From: Ewingella americana
GTDB taxonomy: Bacteria; Pseudomonadota; Gammaproteobacteria; Enterobacterales; Enterobacteriaceae
Direction of reading: 5' to 3'
DNA: 64,000 nt
NCBI RefSeq assembly: GCF_006438725.1
Contig: NZ_RCZD01000001.1
Span: forward strand, 62,001 to 126,000
Made by a program: the position numbers and the translations under genes. Positions 1 to 9,424 of this stretch are shown in pieces; position 1 is the stretch's first letter; every line of letters starts with the position of its first letter. The notes below the pieces were generated by a model that was given only the letters and a program-made list of their open reading frames with translations, made no database searches and had not been told where the DNA came from.

Positions 1-390
1 TTTGGGGTCCACTTCCGGTGCCGTACCGCCGGTGGTCAGGAATGCGAAACGCGCGGTCAGCAGGCGGAACAGACGTTCGAGATCGGCTTTGCTGGTGGCG
101 AGAACATCAAAGGAGATCAGCATCATCGAAGCCTGCTGCGGCGTCAGGATCCCGGCCTGATGTTCGCCGTGGAAAGGCTGTTTGCTCCAGCGTTCGTCCG
201 GTGACACGGTCCCCGGCGCATAGCCCGGCTTGGAACCGGTAGTTTTCGACGGTTGTGAGTTTTCCATTCCGGCAGCGACAGCGCCGCCCAGGGCAAACGC
301 ACCGCCCAGTAAACCGACGCCTTTCAGTAAGCGGCGGCGTGAAGAAGAGATGTCCTGTGAACCGGACTTATTGTCGTTATTGTCACTCAT
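1..390 (-). CDS. efeB: EfeB, Tat-exported DyP-type haem peroxidase of the EfeUOB iron system (N-terminal part, cut by window edge)
   Basis: Only the first 130 codons lie in the window; the gene continues past position 1. The protein begins [10 protein letters not shown] and has a twin-arginine signal: [10 protein letters not shown] at residues 15-24 followed by a Gly/Ala-rich hydrophobic stretch. That is typical of EfeB, a periplasmic dye-decolourising-type peroxidase that is folded with haem before Tat export and works with EfeO and EfeU in ferrous iron uptake. The haem-binding domain is outside the window, so the call rests on the Tat signal, the start of the mature region and the position directly downstream of efeO. 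About 80 bases separate it from efeO, and this gap contains a very stable hairpin. Confidence 0.9.
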   Translation of the reverse strand, partial: MSDNNDNKSGSQDISSSRRRLLKGVGLLGGAFALGGAVAAGMENSQPSKTTGSKPGYAPGTVSPDERWSKQPFHGEHQAGILTPQQASMMLISFDVLATSKADLERLFRLLTARFAFLTTGGTAPEVDPK

Positions 391-429
391 TGTTATGCCT
401 CAATACGTCATTACGGCTTCGTGCTATGC

Positions 430-453
430 AAAAGAGCGCCGAAGCGCTCTTTT
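430..453 (-). terminator. UUCG-capped hairpin between efeO and efeB
   Basis: There is a perfect 10-bp stem (430-439 with 444-453). Read on the minus strand it is closed by a C-UUCG-G tetraloop, an exceptionally stable RNA loop, and the right arm ends in four T. It lies inside the efeUOB transcript. The short T-run suggests partial termination or a stabilising barrier that sets efeB expression below efeUO, rather than a complete terminator (inference). Confidence 0.55.
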
Positions 454-470
454 ATTTCAATCAATATGGG

Positions 471-1610
471 TTAATCAAGGCCTAATACACCGCGCAATTT
501 GGCGAGATCTTCCGCCAGTGTGGTGATCGGTCCTTTCATTGCATTACGGTCGGCGTCAGACAGCTTCTCGTAATGCTCATAGCCTTCTTTGGTTTTGTAT
601 TTATCCAGCAGCGCATCAACGGTTTTGAAGTTGGCGTCGATCTTATCCAGCAGCGGTTTGTCGGCTTTCACCAGCAACGGACGCAGCAGGTTGACGATTT
701 TCTGTGCGCCATCAAGGTTGGCACGGAAATCCCACAGATCGGTGCGGCTGTAGCGGTCTTCTTCACCGCTGATTTTGCTGGAGGCCACTTCTTCGATCAG
801 GCCCGCTGCGCCGCCAACCACTTTGCTTGGCGGGAAGGTCAGATCGGTGATGCGTTTTTGCAAATCCAGCACGTCGCTATACAGTTTGTCAGCGAACTTC
901 CCGGTGCCTTTGGTGGTTTTATCCGCGAACAGGATTTTTTCCAGGCGGTGGAAACCGGTAAAGTTCGGGTCTTCCGCTTTCTTCTCGAAATCGTCTTCAC
1001 GGGCGTCAATGCTGCCGTCAAGGTCAGAGAACAGTTCGGCAATCGGTTCGATGCGCTCGTAGTAAACACGGGTTGACGGATAAAGCGCCTGGGCTTTTTT
1101 CAGGTCACCCTTTTTGATAGCGTCGGTGAAAGCTTTGGTGTGCGAAACCAGCTCACCCACCTGCTGCGTTACATAGACTTTGTATTCTGCAATCGGACCC
1201 ACCAGCGCCATGGCGTCAGGTTTGGTTGCGGTGCTTGCGCCTTCAGCCGTAACGGTCAGCTTACCTTTCGGGTTGCTGAGCAGGCCGCAGGTCATGTCAT
1301 ATTCGCCCGGCTCAAGATTGGCGGTCATTTTCTGGGTGAAGCCCGGCGCGATGTTTTCGCGCTCTTCGACGACCATCACGCCTTTCAGAATTTCCCACTC
1401 CAGCCCTTTCTGGCTGGCGTTATGCACCACAAACTGAGTTTTACCGGCCGGCACGCTGAGTGACATCGGGTCACACTGCTGGTCATTTACGCTGATTTTC
1501 ACTTGCGGAACATCAGCAGCCAGCGCGTTGGCGCTCAGGGCAAAAGCAGGCAAAGATAAGAGTGCCATCTGTAGCGCTTTACGGCGAAATACGGTGGTCG
1601 AGTAAGACAT
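471..1610 (-). CDS. efeO: EfeO, periplasmic iron-binding component of EfeUOB
   Basis: This 379-residue protein has a Sec signal peptide ([11 protein letters not shown] then a hydrophobic core, likely cleaved after ALA around residue 31), an N-terminal cupredoxin-like domain (about 35-122) and a C-terminal M75 peptidase-like domain. The M75 metal motif HxxE is visible as HRLE at 221-224. EfeO binds iron in the periplasm and hands it to the EfeU permease. The frame is open further upstream, but position 1610 was chosen because GGGAG stands just before it and the signal peptide starts there. It lies 49 bases after efeU, in one operon with efeB. The length matches the E. coli protein (about 375). 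Confidence 0.95.
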   Translation of the reverse strand: MSYSTTVFRRKALQMALLSLPAFALSANALAADVPQVKISVNDQQCDPMSLSVPAGKTQFVVHNASQKGLEWEILKGVMVVEERENIAPGFTQKMTANLEPGEYDMTCGLLSNPKGKLTVTAEGASTATKPDAMALVGPIAEYKVYVTQQVGELVSHTKAFTDAIKKGDLKKAQALYPSTRVYYERIEPIAELFSDLDGSIDAREDDFEKKAEDPNFTGFHRLEKILFADKTTKGTGKFADKLYSDVLDLQKRITDLTFPPSKVVGGAAGLIEEVASSKISGEEDRYSRTDLWDFRANLDGAQKIVNLLRPLLVKADKPLLDKIDANFKTVDALLDKYKTKEGYEHYEKLSDADRNAMKGPITTLAEDLAKLRGVLGLD

Positions 1611-1659
1611 GAACAACTCCCTGACAGAGACAGTGGATGAACAAATAAGCTTTATAAAA

Positions 1660-2511
1660 TCAGCGTGGTGTTTTTTGTCCGGCGGCTGAGGAAACGGCCA
1701 CCGGTGGTTTGCCCTGCGGCATAAAGAACAGGAACAGTGCCGGGATGAGGTAAAGGAAATAGACCGACACTTCACTGACCGTTGGCGCTTCCTGATAACC
1801 AAACATGCCTTCCAGCAGCGTGCCAAACAGCGAATGGGTTGAGAGCACGTTACTCATATCAAAAGCCACGTCCTGCATACGGTTCCACAGACCGGCTTCA
1901 TGGAAGGCGCGAATCGCACCCGCTGCCAGGCCCGCCGCGACAAACAGAATAAACAGGCTGGTCCATTTGAAAAACTTCGCCAGATGCAGCTTCACCCCGC
2001 CGTAGTAGATCAGGAAACCGAGCACGATAGCGGCGGTTAAACCGAGCAGTGCACCGATCGGTGCTGCAATACCGACATCCTGCTGGAAAGCGGCCAACAA
2101 GAAGAACACCGACTCAAGGCCTTCGCGTGCCACGGCAAAAAACACCATCGCCACCAGCGCCCAGCCCTGCCCGCGGCCAGAATTCAGCGCGTTGTCGATA
2201 GCGCCTTCGAGATGCACTTTGATAGAGCGGGACACTTTACGCATCCAGAACACCATGTAAGTCAGAATGCACACGGCAATCACCGCCACCAGACCTTCAA
2301 ACAACTCCTGCTGCTTCTGCGGGAATTCACCGGTGGTTTCATTGATGAAAATCCCCAATGCCAGACACAGAGCCGCCGCAACAATCACCCCAATCCACAC
2401 CACACCGAGCCACTGCCCGCGCTGTGTCCGCTTCAGATAGCTGGCGATCAGGCTGACAATTAACGCGGCTTCCAGCCCTTCGCGGAACATAATGAGAAAG
2501 GGGACGAACAT
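1660..2511 (-). CDS. efeU: EfeU, OFeT-family iron permease
   Basis: This 283-residue polytopic inner-membrane protein is related to yeast Ftr1. Both signature REGLE motifs are present: FREGLEAAL near the N-terminus and AREGLES around residue 135. They supply the acidic residues that pass iron through the membrane. The start at 2511 (MFVPFLIMF) follows GGGAG and matches the recalled E. coli start. It is the first gene of the operon and is preceded by a Fur-like site. The reading frame is intact; in E. coli K-12 this gene is known to be broken by a frameshift. Confidence 0.95.
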   Translation of the reverse strand: MFVPFLIMFREGLEAALIVSLIASYLKRTQRGQWLGVVWIGVIVAAALCLALGIFINETTGEFPQKQQELFEGLVAVIAVCILTYMVFWMRKVSRSIKVHLEGAIDNALNSGRGQGWALVAMVFFAVAREGLESVFFLLAAFQQDVGIAAPIGALLGLTAAIVLGFLIYYGGVKLHLAKFFKWTSLFILFVAAGLAAGAIRAFHEAGLWNRMQDVAFDMSNVLSTHSLFGTLLEGMFGYQEAPTVSEVSVYFLYLIPALFLFFMPQGKPPVAVSSAAGQKTPR

Positions 2512-2585
2512 AGCTGACACTCCCGGCACCGAAATGCTAAACATTTAAACGCGAACTCATCGTGTAAAGATAAGTAAAATGAAAA

Positions 2586-2604
2586 CGATTGTGATTATCA
2601 TTCT
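2586..2604 (-). promoter_or_regulatory. Fur-like box upstream of efeU
   Basis: On the minus strand this reads AGAATGATAATCACAATCG, close to the 19-bp Fur consensus GATAATGATAATCATTATC, with the central TGATAATCA conserved. It is 75 bases upstream of the efeU start. Iron repression by Fur is expected for this operon. Confidence 0.7.
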
Positions 2605-2766
2605 TGCGAAAATAAAAACAAGGGGCTATGAGGGATTTTTTTACGCCGTAAGGCCGCTTTCAGGCCGAAAATTTATTGCTGATTATTTCTGCGCGGGGGA
2701 TCGTCGGACAAAAGCAGAGTAAATGCGGAGCCAGAAGGCCTGACTCCGCAGTGGCTAACGATGCTA

Positions 2767-4251
2767 TCAGACGGTTTTGAATTCCGCTTCGGCCATATCA
2801 AAACGCTGTTCGACGGCGTCTGATGGCTTGCTACCCATCAGGCTGACAATCCAGATCGCGAGCGATGCAAAGATAAAGCCCGGAATGATTTCATACAGAT
2901 CCAGCCAGGCATACTGCTTCCACACCAGGACGGTAATGGCACCAATCAGCATCCCGGCCAGCGCGCCGTTGCGGGTCATGCGTTTCCACATCACCGAGAT
3001 TAAAATCACCGGTCCAAACGCCGCGCCGAATCCAGCCCACGCATAGCTCACCAGCCCCAGCACGCGGTTTTCAGGGTTTGCCGCCAGCGCAATCGCCACC
3101 AACGCGACCACCAGCACCATGGCGCGGCCAACCCAGACCAGTTCGAACTGGCTGGCATTTTTGCGCAGGAAGGCTTTGTAGAGATCTTCCGTGATGGCGC
3201 TGGAACAGACCAGCAACTGACAGCTCAGCGTACTCATCACCGCCGCCAGAATGGCGGAAAGCAGCACACCGGCGACCCATGGGTTGAACAGAATTTTCGC
3301 CAGTTCAATGAACACGCGCTCACCGTTTTGCGACACATTACCCGCCTGCCCCGGATTATTGCTGAAATAGGCAATCCCAAAGAAGCCGACGGCAACGGTG
3401 CCCGCCAGACACAGGATCATCCAGATCATGCTGATGCGGCGTGCGCTGCGGATGGTGCGGTGGGAATCTGCCGCCATAAAGCGCGCCAGAATATGCGGCT
3501 GGCCGAAATAGCCCAGTCCCCAGCCCAGCAGCGACAGGATCGCCACCAGATTCATGCCTTTAAACATATCGGTGTATTCCGGGTTTTTGGCGTTGATCAC
3601 CATCATCGAGGTATCAATGCCACCCACGGCCAAAATAACAATCACTGGCGTCAGGATCAGCGCGAAAATCATCAGGCTGGCCTGCACGGTATCGGTCCAG
3701 CTGACCGCCAGAAAACCGCCGATAAAGGTATAAATGATGGTCGCCGCCGCACCGGCCCACAGCGCAGTTTGGTAGGTCATGCCGAAGGTGCTTTCAAACA
3801 GACGCGCACCGGCCACAATGCCGGAGGCACAATAAATGGTGAAGAACACCAGAATGACGATAGCGGAAATAATCCGCAGCAGTTTGCTGGAATCTTCAAA
3901 GCGATGCGTGAAGTAGTCCGGCAAGGTCAGCGCATTATTATTGGCTTCGGTATGCACGCGCAGACGCCCCGCCACCAGCTTCCAGTTGAGATAAGCGCCA
4001 ATAGTCAGGCCGATAGCAATCCAACTTTCAGAGATGCCTGAAATAAAAATTGCCCCCGGCAGCCCCATCAACAGCCAGCCGCTCATATCCGAAGCCCCGG
4101 CCGACAACGCGGTCACCACGCTGCCGAGGCTGCGACCACCCAGAATATAGTCATCGAAATTCTTGGTACGTAAATAGGCGATTAACCCGATGAGGATCAT
4201 CCCGAAAATATAGACACAAAACGTCACCATCATGGGTGTGTTCATCGTCAT
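2767..4251 (-). CDS. putP: PutP, sodium/proline symporter
   Basis: This 494-residue member of the sodium:solute symporter family should have thirteen membrane segments. It is very close to E. coli PutP along its length, with NFDDYILGGRSLG, ASDMSGWLLMGLPGA, GYFGQPHILARFMAADS and VMSTLSCQLLVCSSAITEDL all readable. It imports proline with Na+ as carbon and nitrogen source for PutA. The start at 4251 follows GGAG; an in-frame ATG two codons later is possible. It is transcribed away from putA across a shared control region. Confidence 0.96.
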   Translation of the reverse strand: MTMNTPMMVTFCVYIFGMILIGLIAYLRTKNFDDYILGGRSLGSVVTALSAGASDMSGWLLMGLPGAIFISGISESWIAIGLTIGAYLNWKLVAGRLRVHTEANNNALTLPDYFTHRFEDSSKLLRIISAIVILVFFTIYCASGIVAGARLFESTFGMTYQTALWAGAAATIIYTFIGGFLAVSWTDTVQASLMIFALILTPVIVILAVGGIDTSMMVINAKNPEYTDMFKGMNLVAILSLLGWGLGYFGQPHILARFMAADSHRTIRSARRISMIWMILCLAGTVAVGFFGIAYFSNNPGQAGNVSQNGERVFIELAKILFNPWVAGVLLSAILAAVMSTLSCQLLVCSSAITEDLYKAFLRKNASQFELVWVGRAMVLVVALVAIALAANPENRVLGLVSYAWAGFGAAFGPVILISVMWKRMTRNGALAGMLIGAITVLVWKQYAWLDLYEIIPGFIFASLAIWIVSLMGSKPSDAVEQRFDMAEAEFKTV

Positions 4252-4403
4252 GCACGTTCTCCATAGGGTAAAAAAAGTCGTGTATTTTGCCAGTCATACC
4301 TGCCAGCGCGGCGGGATAGTGATTTACACAAAGTCCAATTTCAAGTTTTTTAACAATGCAGTTACACAAACTCGACCCTGCATCACACTTACCATGAATC
4401 AAG

Positions 4404-4556
4404 GTTGCACCTTACATCATCAATAGTTGCACCCGCCACAAACCTCTGCAAACCGGGTAGGACAGCGCCCTGCGTGAGGTTAAAATTGTTAAAAATAACG
4501 CCTAATTCACAATCAGCACACTTCATGCATTTAACAGGGTTGCACAAAGTTGCAAC
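4404..4556. promoter_or_regulatory. put intergenic control region with five PutA operator hexamers
   Basis: The hexamer GTTGCA, known as the core recognised by the ribbon-helix-helix domain of PutA, occurs at 4404-4409, 4426-4431, 4539-4544 and 4549-4554. There is an inverted copy at 4551-4556 that makes a GTTGCAAC palindrome. The two proximal sites are one helical turn apart (10 bp) and the two distal sites two turns apart (22 bp). The 351-bp putP-putA gap holds no gene. PutA is expected to repress both genes here without proline. Confidence 0.8.
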
Positions 4557-4602
4557 ATAGAAGATATTGCTGCACATAACGATGATGATTGAGGTAACAG
4601 GA

Positions 4603-7600
4603 ATGGGTATGACGACGATGGGCGTTAAACTGGACGAAGCGACGCGCGACCGGTTGAAAGTGGCGGCACAGGGCATTGACCGCACGCCACACTGGCTGAT
4701 CAAACAGGCGATTTACTCCTATCTGGAGCGGCTGGAAAAGGGTGATGCGTTGCCGGAGATCCCCGCGCTTAACGCCGCCAGCATGGGCGAAAGCGATGAA
4801 CCACCAACGCCCTCCTCGCCGGAGTCACATCAGCCCTTCCTCGACTTTGCCGAACAAATTCTACCGCAATCCGTCAGCCGTTCTGCCATCACTGCCGCCT
4901 ACCGCCGCCCGGAGGCCGAAGCCGTTTCCATGCTGCTGGAGCAGGCCCGCTTACCGGCGCCGATGGATCAGGCTGCGCACAAGCTGGCCTATGATCTGGC
5001 CAGCAAACTGCGAAATCAAAAGAGTGCTAATGGCCGCGCCGGTATGGTGCAGAGTCTGTTGCAGGAGTTCTCGCTCTCCTCGCACGAAGGCGTGGCACTG
5101 ATGTGTCTGGCCGAAGCCCTGTTACGCATTCCTGATAAACCAACCCGTGATGCGCTGATCCGCGACAAAATCAGCACCGGCAACTGGCATTCCCACATTG
5201 GCCGCAGTCCGTCGCTGTTCGTTAACGCCGCCACCTGGGGTCTGTTATTCACCGGTAAACTGGTTGCGACTCACAATGAAACCAACCTGTCACGTTCGCT
5301 CAGCCGGGTTATCGGCAAAGGCGGCGAGCCGCTGATCCGCAAAGGTGTGGACATGGCGATGCGCCTGATGGGCGAGCAGTTTGTCACCGGCGAGACCATC
5401 GCCGAAGCGCTGGCCAATGCGCGCAAACACGAAGAAAAAGGTTTCCGCTACTCCTACGACATGTTGGGTGAAGCGGCGCTGACTGAAAAAGATGCACAGG
5501 CCTATCTGCTTTCGTATCAGCAGGCCATTCATGCCATCGGCAAAGCCTCCAACGGGCGTGGCATTTACGAAGGTCCGGGCATCTCCATCAAGCTTTCCGC
5601 CCTGCACCCGCGCTACAGCCGTGCGCAGTACGAGCGTGTGATGGACGAACTCTACCCGCGCCTGCTGGCACTGACTTTGCTGGCCCGCCAGTACGATGTG
5701 GGTATCAATATTGATGCCGAAGAAGCCGATCGTCTGGAGATCTCCCTCGATTTGCTGGAGAAACTCTGCTTTGAGCCGGAACTGGCAGGCTGGAACGGCA
5801 TCGGCTTCGTGATTCAGGCCTACCAGAAACGCTGCCCGATGGTGATCGACTATCTGACCGGCCTGGCCCAGCGCAGCCGCCGCCGCCTGATGATCCGTCT
5901 GGTGAAAGGCGCCTACTGGGACAGCGAAATCAAACGCGCGCAGGTAGACGGTCTGGAAGATTACCCGGTCTATACCCGCAAGGTGTACACCGACGTCTCT
6001 TATCTGGCCTGCGCCCGTAAACTGCTGGCCGTGCCGAACCTGATTTATCCGCAGTTCGCCACTCACAATGCCCACACGCTGGCCGCAATCTACCAGCTGG
6101 CGGGTAATAACTATTACCCCGGACAGTACGAGTTCCAGTGCCTGCACGGCATGGGTGAACCGCTGTACGAGCAGGTCGTCGGTAAAATCGCTGACGGCAA
6201 ACTCAACCGCCCTTGCCGCATCTATGCGCCGGTCGGTACCCATGAAACCCTGCTGGCCTATCTGGTCCGCCGCCTGCTGGAAAACGGCGCCAACACCTCG
6301 TTCGTTAACCGTATTGCCGACACCACGCTGCCGCTCGACGAACTGGTGGCGGATCCGGTGAAAGCCGTCGAAACGCTGGCGGCCAGCGAAGGCCAGATTG
6401 GCCTGCCGCATCCGCGCATTGCGTTACCGCGTCACTTATATGGCGAGAAGCGCGTTAACTCTTCCGGGCTGGATATGTCCAACGAACACCGCCTGGCATC
6501 GCTCTCCAGCGCCCTGCTAAGCGGCGCGGCACACCCTATCAAAGCGCAACCGATGATTGATGCCGAACGGGATGACGGCGAGTTTGTGGCCGTCATCAAC
6601 CCGGCAGAACCGACCGATATTGTCGGCCACGTGCGTGAAGCCAGCGAAGCTGAAGTCAGCCGTGCACTCGACGCCGCTGCTGCGGCTGGTCCGATCTGGT
6701 TTGCGACACCTCCCGAAGAGCGCGCTGCAATCTTGCAACGTGCCGCAGAATTGATGGAAGGCGAACTGCAAAGTCTGCTTGGCGTGCTTGTGCGTGAAGC
6801 GGGGAAAACCTTTAATAACGCCATCGCCGAAGTGCGCGAAGCGGTGGATTTCCTGCACTACTATGCCGGGCAGATCCGTGAGCAGTTTGACAATAACACT
6901 CACCGCCCGTTAGGCACCGTGGTATGTATCAGCCCGTGGAACTTCCCGCTGGCGATTTTCACCGGCCAGATCGCCGCCGCGCTGGCCGCGGGCAACAGCG
7001 TACTGGCAAAACCGGCCGAACAGACGCCGCTGATTGCCGCACAGGCCGTACGTATTCTGCATGAAGCGGGCGTTCCGGCAGGCGTATTGCAACTGTTGCC
7101 GGGCCAGGGGGAAACCGTGGGTGCGCAGTTGGTCAATGATGAGCGCGTGCGTGGTGTGATCTTCACCGGTTCAACTGACGTAGCGGGCATATTGCAGCGC
7201 AACATTGCCGGGCGACTGGATCCCCAGGGCCGCCCTGTTCCGCTGATTGCCGAAACCGGCGGCCTGAATGCCATGATTGTCGACTCGTCGGCCCTGACTG
7301 AACAGGTGGTGACCGACGTCGTGGCTTCGGCCTTCGACAGTGCCGGGCAGCGTTGTTCCGCCCTGCGCATCCTGTGTATTCAGGAAGACGTTGCCGACCA
7401 CACGCTGCAAATGTTGCGCGGCGCCATGGCCGAGTGCCGTATGGGTAACCCGGAGCGCCTGTCTACCGACATCGGCCCGGTGATTGATAGCGAAGCGCAG
7501 GAAGGCATTGAGAAACATATCGACGCCATGCGTGCCAAAGGCCGCATTGTGTATCAGGCGGCGCAGTACAGCGGCCAGGACCAGCCAGAATGGGCGCGCG

Positions 7601-8577
7601 GGACGTTCGTTAAACCCACGCTGATTGAGCTGGACAGCTTCGACGAGCTGAAAAAAGAGATCTTTGGCCCGGTGCTGCACGTGGTGCGCTACGCACGTCA
7701 GGATCTCGACCAGCTGATTGAGCAAATTAACGCTGCCGGTTACGGTCTGACGTTGGGGATTCACACCCGTATTGACGAAACCATTAACCGTGTGACGTCC
7801 AAAGCCAAAGTTGGCAACATGTACGTGAACCGCAACATGGTGGGAGCCGTCGTGGGCGTGCAGCCGTTTGGTGGTGAAGGCCTGTCAGGCACTGGCCCGA
7901 AAGCCGGTGGACCGCTCTATCTCTACCGCCTGCTGTGCAGCCGTCCGCAGGATGCCGTATCCCGGACGTTGCATCTTCAGGACAAAGAACTGCCGCTGGA
8001 TGTCTCCCTGCGTGAGGCCCTGCTGGCTCCGCATCAGGCATTGCAGCAGTGGGCTAACGGCGAGAAAAACCGCGAGGAACTGGCTGCGCTCTGCGAACGC
8101 TTCGCGCTGGCGGCTCAGGGCGGCACCGTTCGCATCCTGCCAGGACCAACCGGTGAACGTAATACTTACGCCTTGTTACCGCGTGAACGCGTACTGGCGC
8201 TGGCCGATAATCAGGAGGACGCACTGACCCAGCTTGCCGCCGCGACGGCCACCGGTTGCCGTGTGTTATGGCCGGAGGCACCGTTGCAGCGTGACGTGTT
8301 CAAACAGTTGCCAAAAGCGGTTCAGGAGCGAATTGATTTCGCCCCGGACTGGCAGACCGATGCGCCCGAGTTCGATGCCGTCATCTACCACGGCGACGCC
8401 GATCAGCTGCGTGGGCTGTGCCAGACCATCGCCAAGCGTCCTGGGGCGATTATTTCTGTTCAGGGGTTTGCCCGCGGCGAAGACAATATTCTGCTGGAAA
8501 GGTTACTGCATGAGCGCTCATTGAGTGTGAATACGGCGGCGGCCGGGGGTAATGCGAGTTTGATGACGATCGGGTGA
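4603..8577 (+). CDS. putA: PutA, trifunctional proline dehydrogenase / P5C dehydrogenase / transcriptional repressor
   Basis: This 1324-residue protein oxidises proline to glutamate in two steps. In order it has a ribbon-helix-helix DNA-binding domain (MGVKLDEATRDRLK, residues 4-45), an FAD proline dehydrogenase barrel (about 265-570; GIYEGPGISIKLSALHPRYS and RLMIRLVKGAYWDSE) and an aldehyde-dehydrogenase-fold P5C dehydrogenase (about 650-1120). The latter has catalytic Cys918 in SAGQRCSALR and general base Glu in AETGG. A C-terminal domain closes the substrate tunnel. The frame opens at 4567, but 4603 follows GAGG at the right spacing and fits the E. coli start. PutA represses putPA when reduced proline signal is absent and moves to the membrane when FAD is reduced. 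Confidence 0.97.
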   Translation: MGMTTMGVKLDEATRDRLKVAAQGIDRTPHWLIKQAIYSYLERLEKGDALPEIPALNAASMGESDEPPTPSSPESHQPFLDFAEQILPQSVSRSAITAAYRRPEAEAVSMLLEQARLPAPMDQAAHKLAYDLASKLRNQKSANGRAGMVQSLLQEFSLSSHEGVALMCLAEALLRIPDKPTRDALIRDKISTGNWHSHIGRSPSLFVNAATWGLLFTGKLVATHNETNLSRSLSRVIGKGGEPLIRKGVDMAMRLMGEQFVTGETIAEALANARKHEEKGFRYSYDMLGEAALTEKDAQAYLLSYQQAIHAIGKASNGRGIYEGPGISIKLSALHPRYSRAQYERVMDELYPRLLALTLLARQYDVGINIDAEEADRLEISLDLLEKLCFEPELAGWNGIGFVIQAYQKRCPMVIDYLTGLAQRSRRRLMIRLVKGAYWDSEIKRAQVDGLEDYPVYTRKVYTDVSYLACARKLLAVPNLIYPQFATHNAHTLAAIYQLAGNNYYPGQYEFQCLHGMGEPLYEQVVGKIADGKLNRPCRIYAPVGTHETLLAYLVRRLLENGANTSFVNRIADTTLPLDELVADPVKAVETLAASEGQIGLPHPRIALPRHLYGEKRVNSSGLDMSNEHRLASLSSALLSGAAHPIKAQPMIDAERDDGEFVAVINPAEPTDIVGHVREASEAEVSRALDAAAAAGPIWFATPPEERAAILQRAAELMEGELQSLLGVLVREAGKTFNNAIAEVREAVDFLHYYAGQIREQFDNNTHRPLGTVVCISPWNFPLAIFTGQIAAALAAGNSVLAKPAEQTPLIAAQAVRILHEAGVPAGVLQLLPGQGETVGAQLVNDERVRGVIFTGSTDVAGILQRNIAGRLDPQGRPVPLIAETGGLNAMIVDSSALTEQVVTDVVASAFDSAGQRCSALRILCIQEDVADHTLQMLRGAMAECRMGNPERLSTDIGPVIDSEAQEGIEKHIDAMRAKGRIVYQAAQYSGQDQPEWARGTFVKPTLIELDSFDELKKEIFGPVLHVVRYARQDLDQLIEQINAAGYGLTLGIHTRIDETINRVTSKAKVGNMYVNRNMVGAVVGVQPFGGEGLSGTGPKAGGPLYLYRLLCSRPQDAVSRTLHLQDKELPLDVSLREALLAPHQALQQWANGEKNREELAALCERFALAAQGGTVRILPGPTGERNTYALLPRERVLALADNQEDALTQLAAATATGCRVLWPEAPLQRDVFKQLPKAVQERIDFAPDWQTDAPEFDAVIYHGDADQLRGLCQTIAKRPGAIISVQGFARGEDNILLERLLHERSLSVNTAAAGGNASLMTIG

Positions 8578-8620
8578 TAGTCGAGGGCACCTCCGGGCTT
8601 GCAGCCCGGAACCCGCGAAG

Positions 8621-8836
8621 TCTCTGGGCTGCCGCCCGAACCGCTTTTTAATTCAAGGTCAAGGTCGTGGGCGCCGGCCCACACCGTCGAAACCTTGGGC
8701 TGCCGTCCAAACCGGCTTTTGAATTGAAATTCAACGTCAAAGTCGTGGGCGTCGGCCCACACCGTCGAAACCTTGGGCTGCCGTCCAAACCGGCTTTTTA
8801 ATTCAAGGTCAAGGTCGTGGGCGCCGGCCCACACCG
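8621..8836. repeat. Tandem array of three 71-78 bp units downstream of putA
   Basis: The unit starts at GGGCTGCCG (8626, 8697, 8775), runs through CCGGCTTTT-AATTC and ends in the hairpin GTGGGC-GCCG-GCCCAC. The first period is 71 bp and the second 78 bp; the middle unit carries a 7-bp longer AT-rich spacer. The minus-strand frame across it is open only because the unit is a near multiple of three; it has no ribosome site and no recognisable protein. The last unit is part of the larger element described next. Confidence 0.8.
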
Positions 8837-9415
8837 GGTTAAGGGCAGTAAACGCTGCCCTTAACAATCCTGCGTTTTTTGCTGCTGCAACACCGCAGCT
8901 ACGCTGGTCACAATGGCCGTGTTTCAGGTGCCTCGGTTATAGCCGCAAAATCCCGCCGCGTTGCGGTGCCCTCCGTTCGGGTTCGGACCAACTCACGATA
9001 AACCCGTTCGTCGTTTCTCACCTCTCCTACGGCGGCATTTTTGAATGCGGCCGGAGCTTTTTTAAAAAATAAAAACAGACCTAGTTTTTAATGCGATTCG
9101 GATTTTGGTTTTGGTTTTGGTTTTGAATTTAGAAAAGCCCCGGCCGTGTTCAAAATGTCACCGGCAAGTCGGTGGAGAGACAACATCTTTACCGTTGGCT
9201 CGAACCCGCAGCCGGGAAGCCCGTCAGGGCTGACATTTTACGGCTGTCGCTGTGGCCCCTGAAACACGGCCATTGTGACCTGCGCAGCTACGGAAGCCTC
9301 ATGAAAAGGCGCGGGATGTCCAGAAGGGCCGCGCCTACGGCCTTTCTGGGCGGGTGTGGGCAGCAGGCCCACGGTTTTGAAGTGGAAGTTGAATTTAAAA
9401 GCGCCTGCGGGTCGC
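8775..9415. repeat. Two inverted copies of a roughly 230-bp repeat element filling the putA-tcyN gap
   Basis: The left copy spans about 8775-9010 and the right copy, inverted, about 9175-9415. The best-conserved arms are 8893-8928 and 9258-9293: 33 of 36 bases pair, 23 of them without interruption. Similarity continues inward (AGCCG-AAAAT, CGGGTTCG) and outward (AATTCAA, GTGGGC hairpin, CCCACACC). About 165 bp lies between the copies, including a GGTTTT-repeat run at 9113-9125. No gene is seen in 8578-9424. The element family is not one I can name. Confidence 0.65.
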
Positions 9416-9424
9416 CACTCGCCA

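Noticed and set aside
573-1076. Plus-strand frame opposite efeO
   Set aside because: An antisense shadow; efeO on the minus strand has a full signal peptide, domain motifs and operon context.
5290-6411. 373-codon minus-strand frame inside putA
   Set aside because: A shadow of the high-GC putA coding frame with no protein family features; putA is unmistakable on the other strand.
8621-8836. CRISPR array
   Set aside because: The units are 71-78 bp with nearly identical content throughout; there are no unique spacers, and no cas genes are in the window.
8460-8867. Minus-strand open frame coding a three-times repeated peptide (SRFGRQPKVSTVW)
   Set aside because: It results from the tandem DNA array being nearly a multiple of three; there is no ribosome site, it overlaps the putA end, and its unit is a hairpin-forming intergenic repeat.
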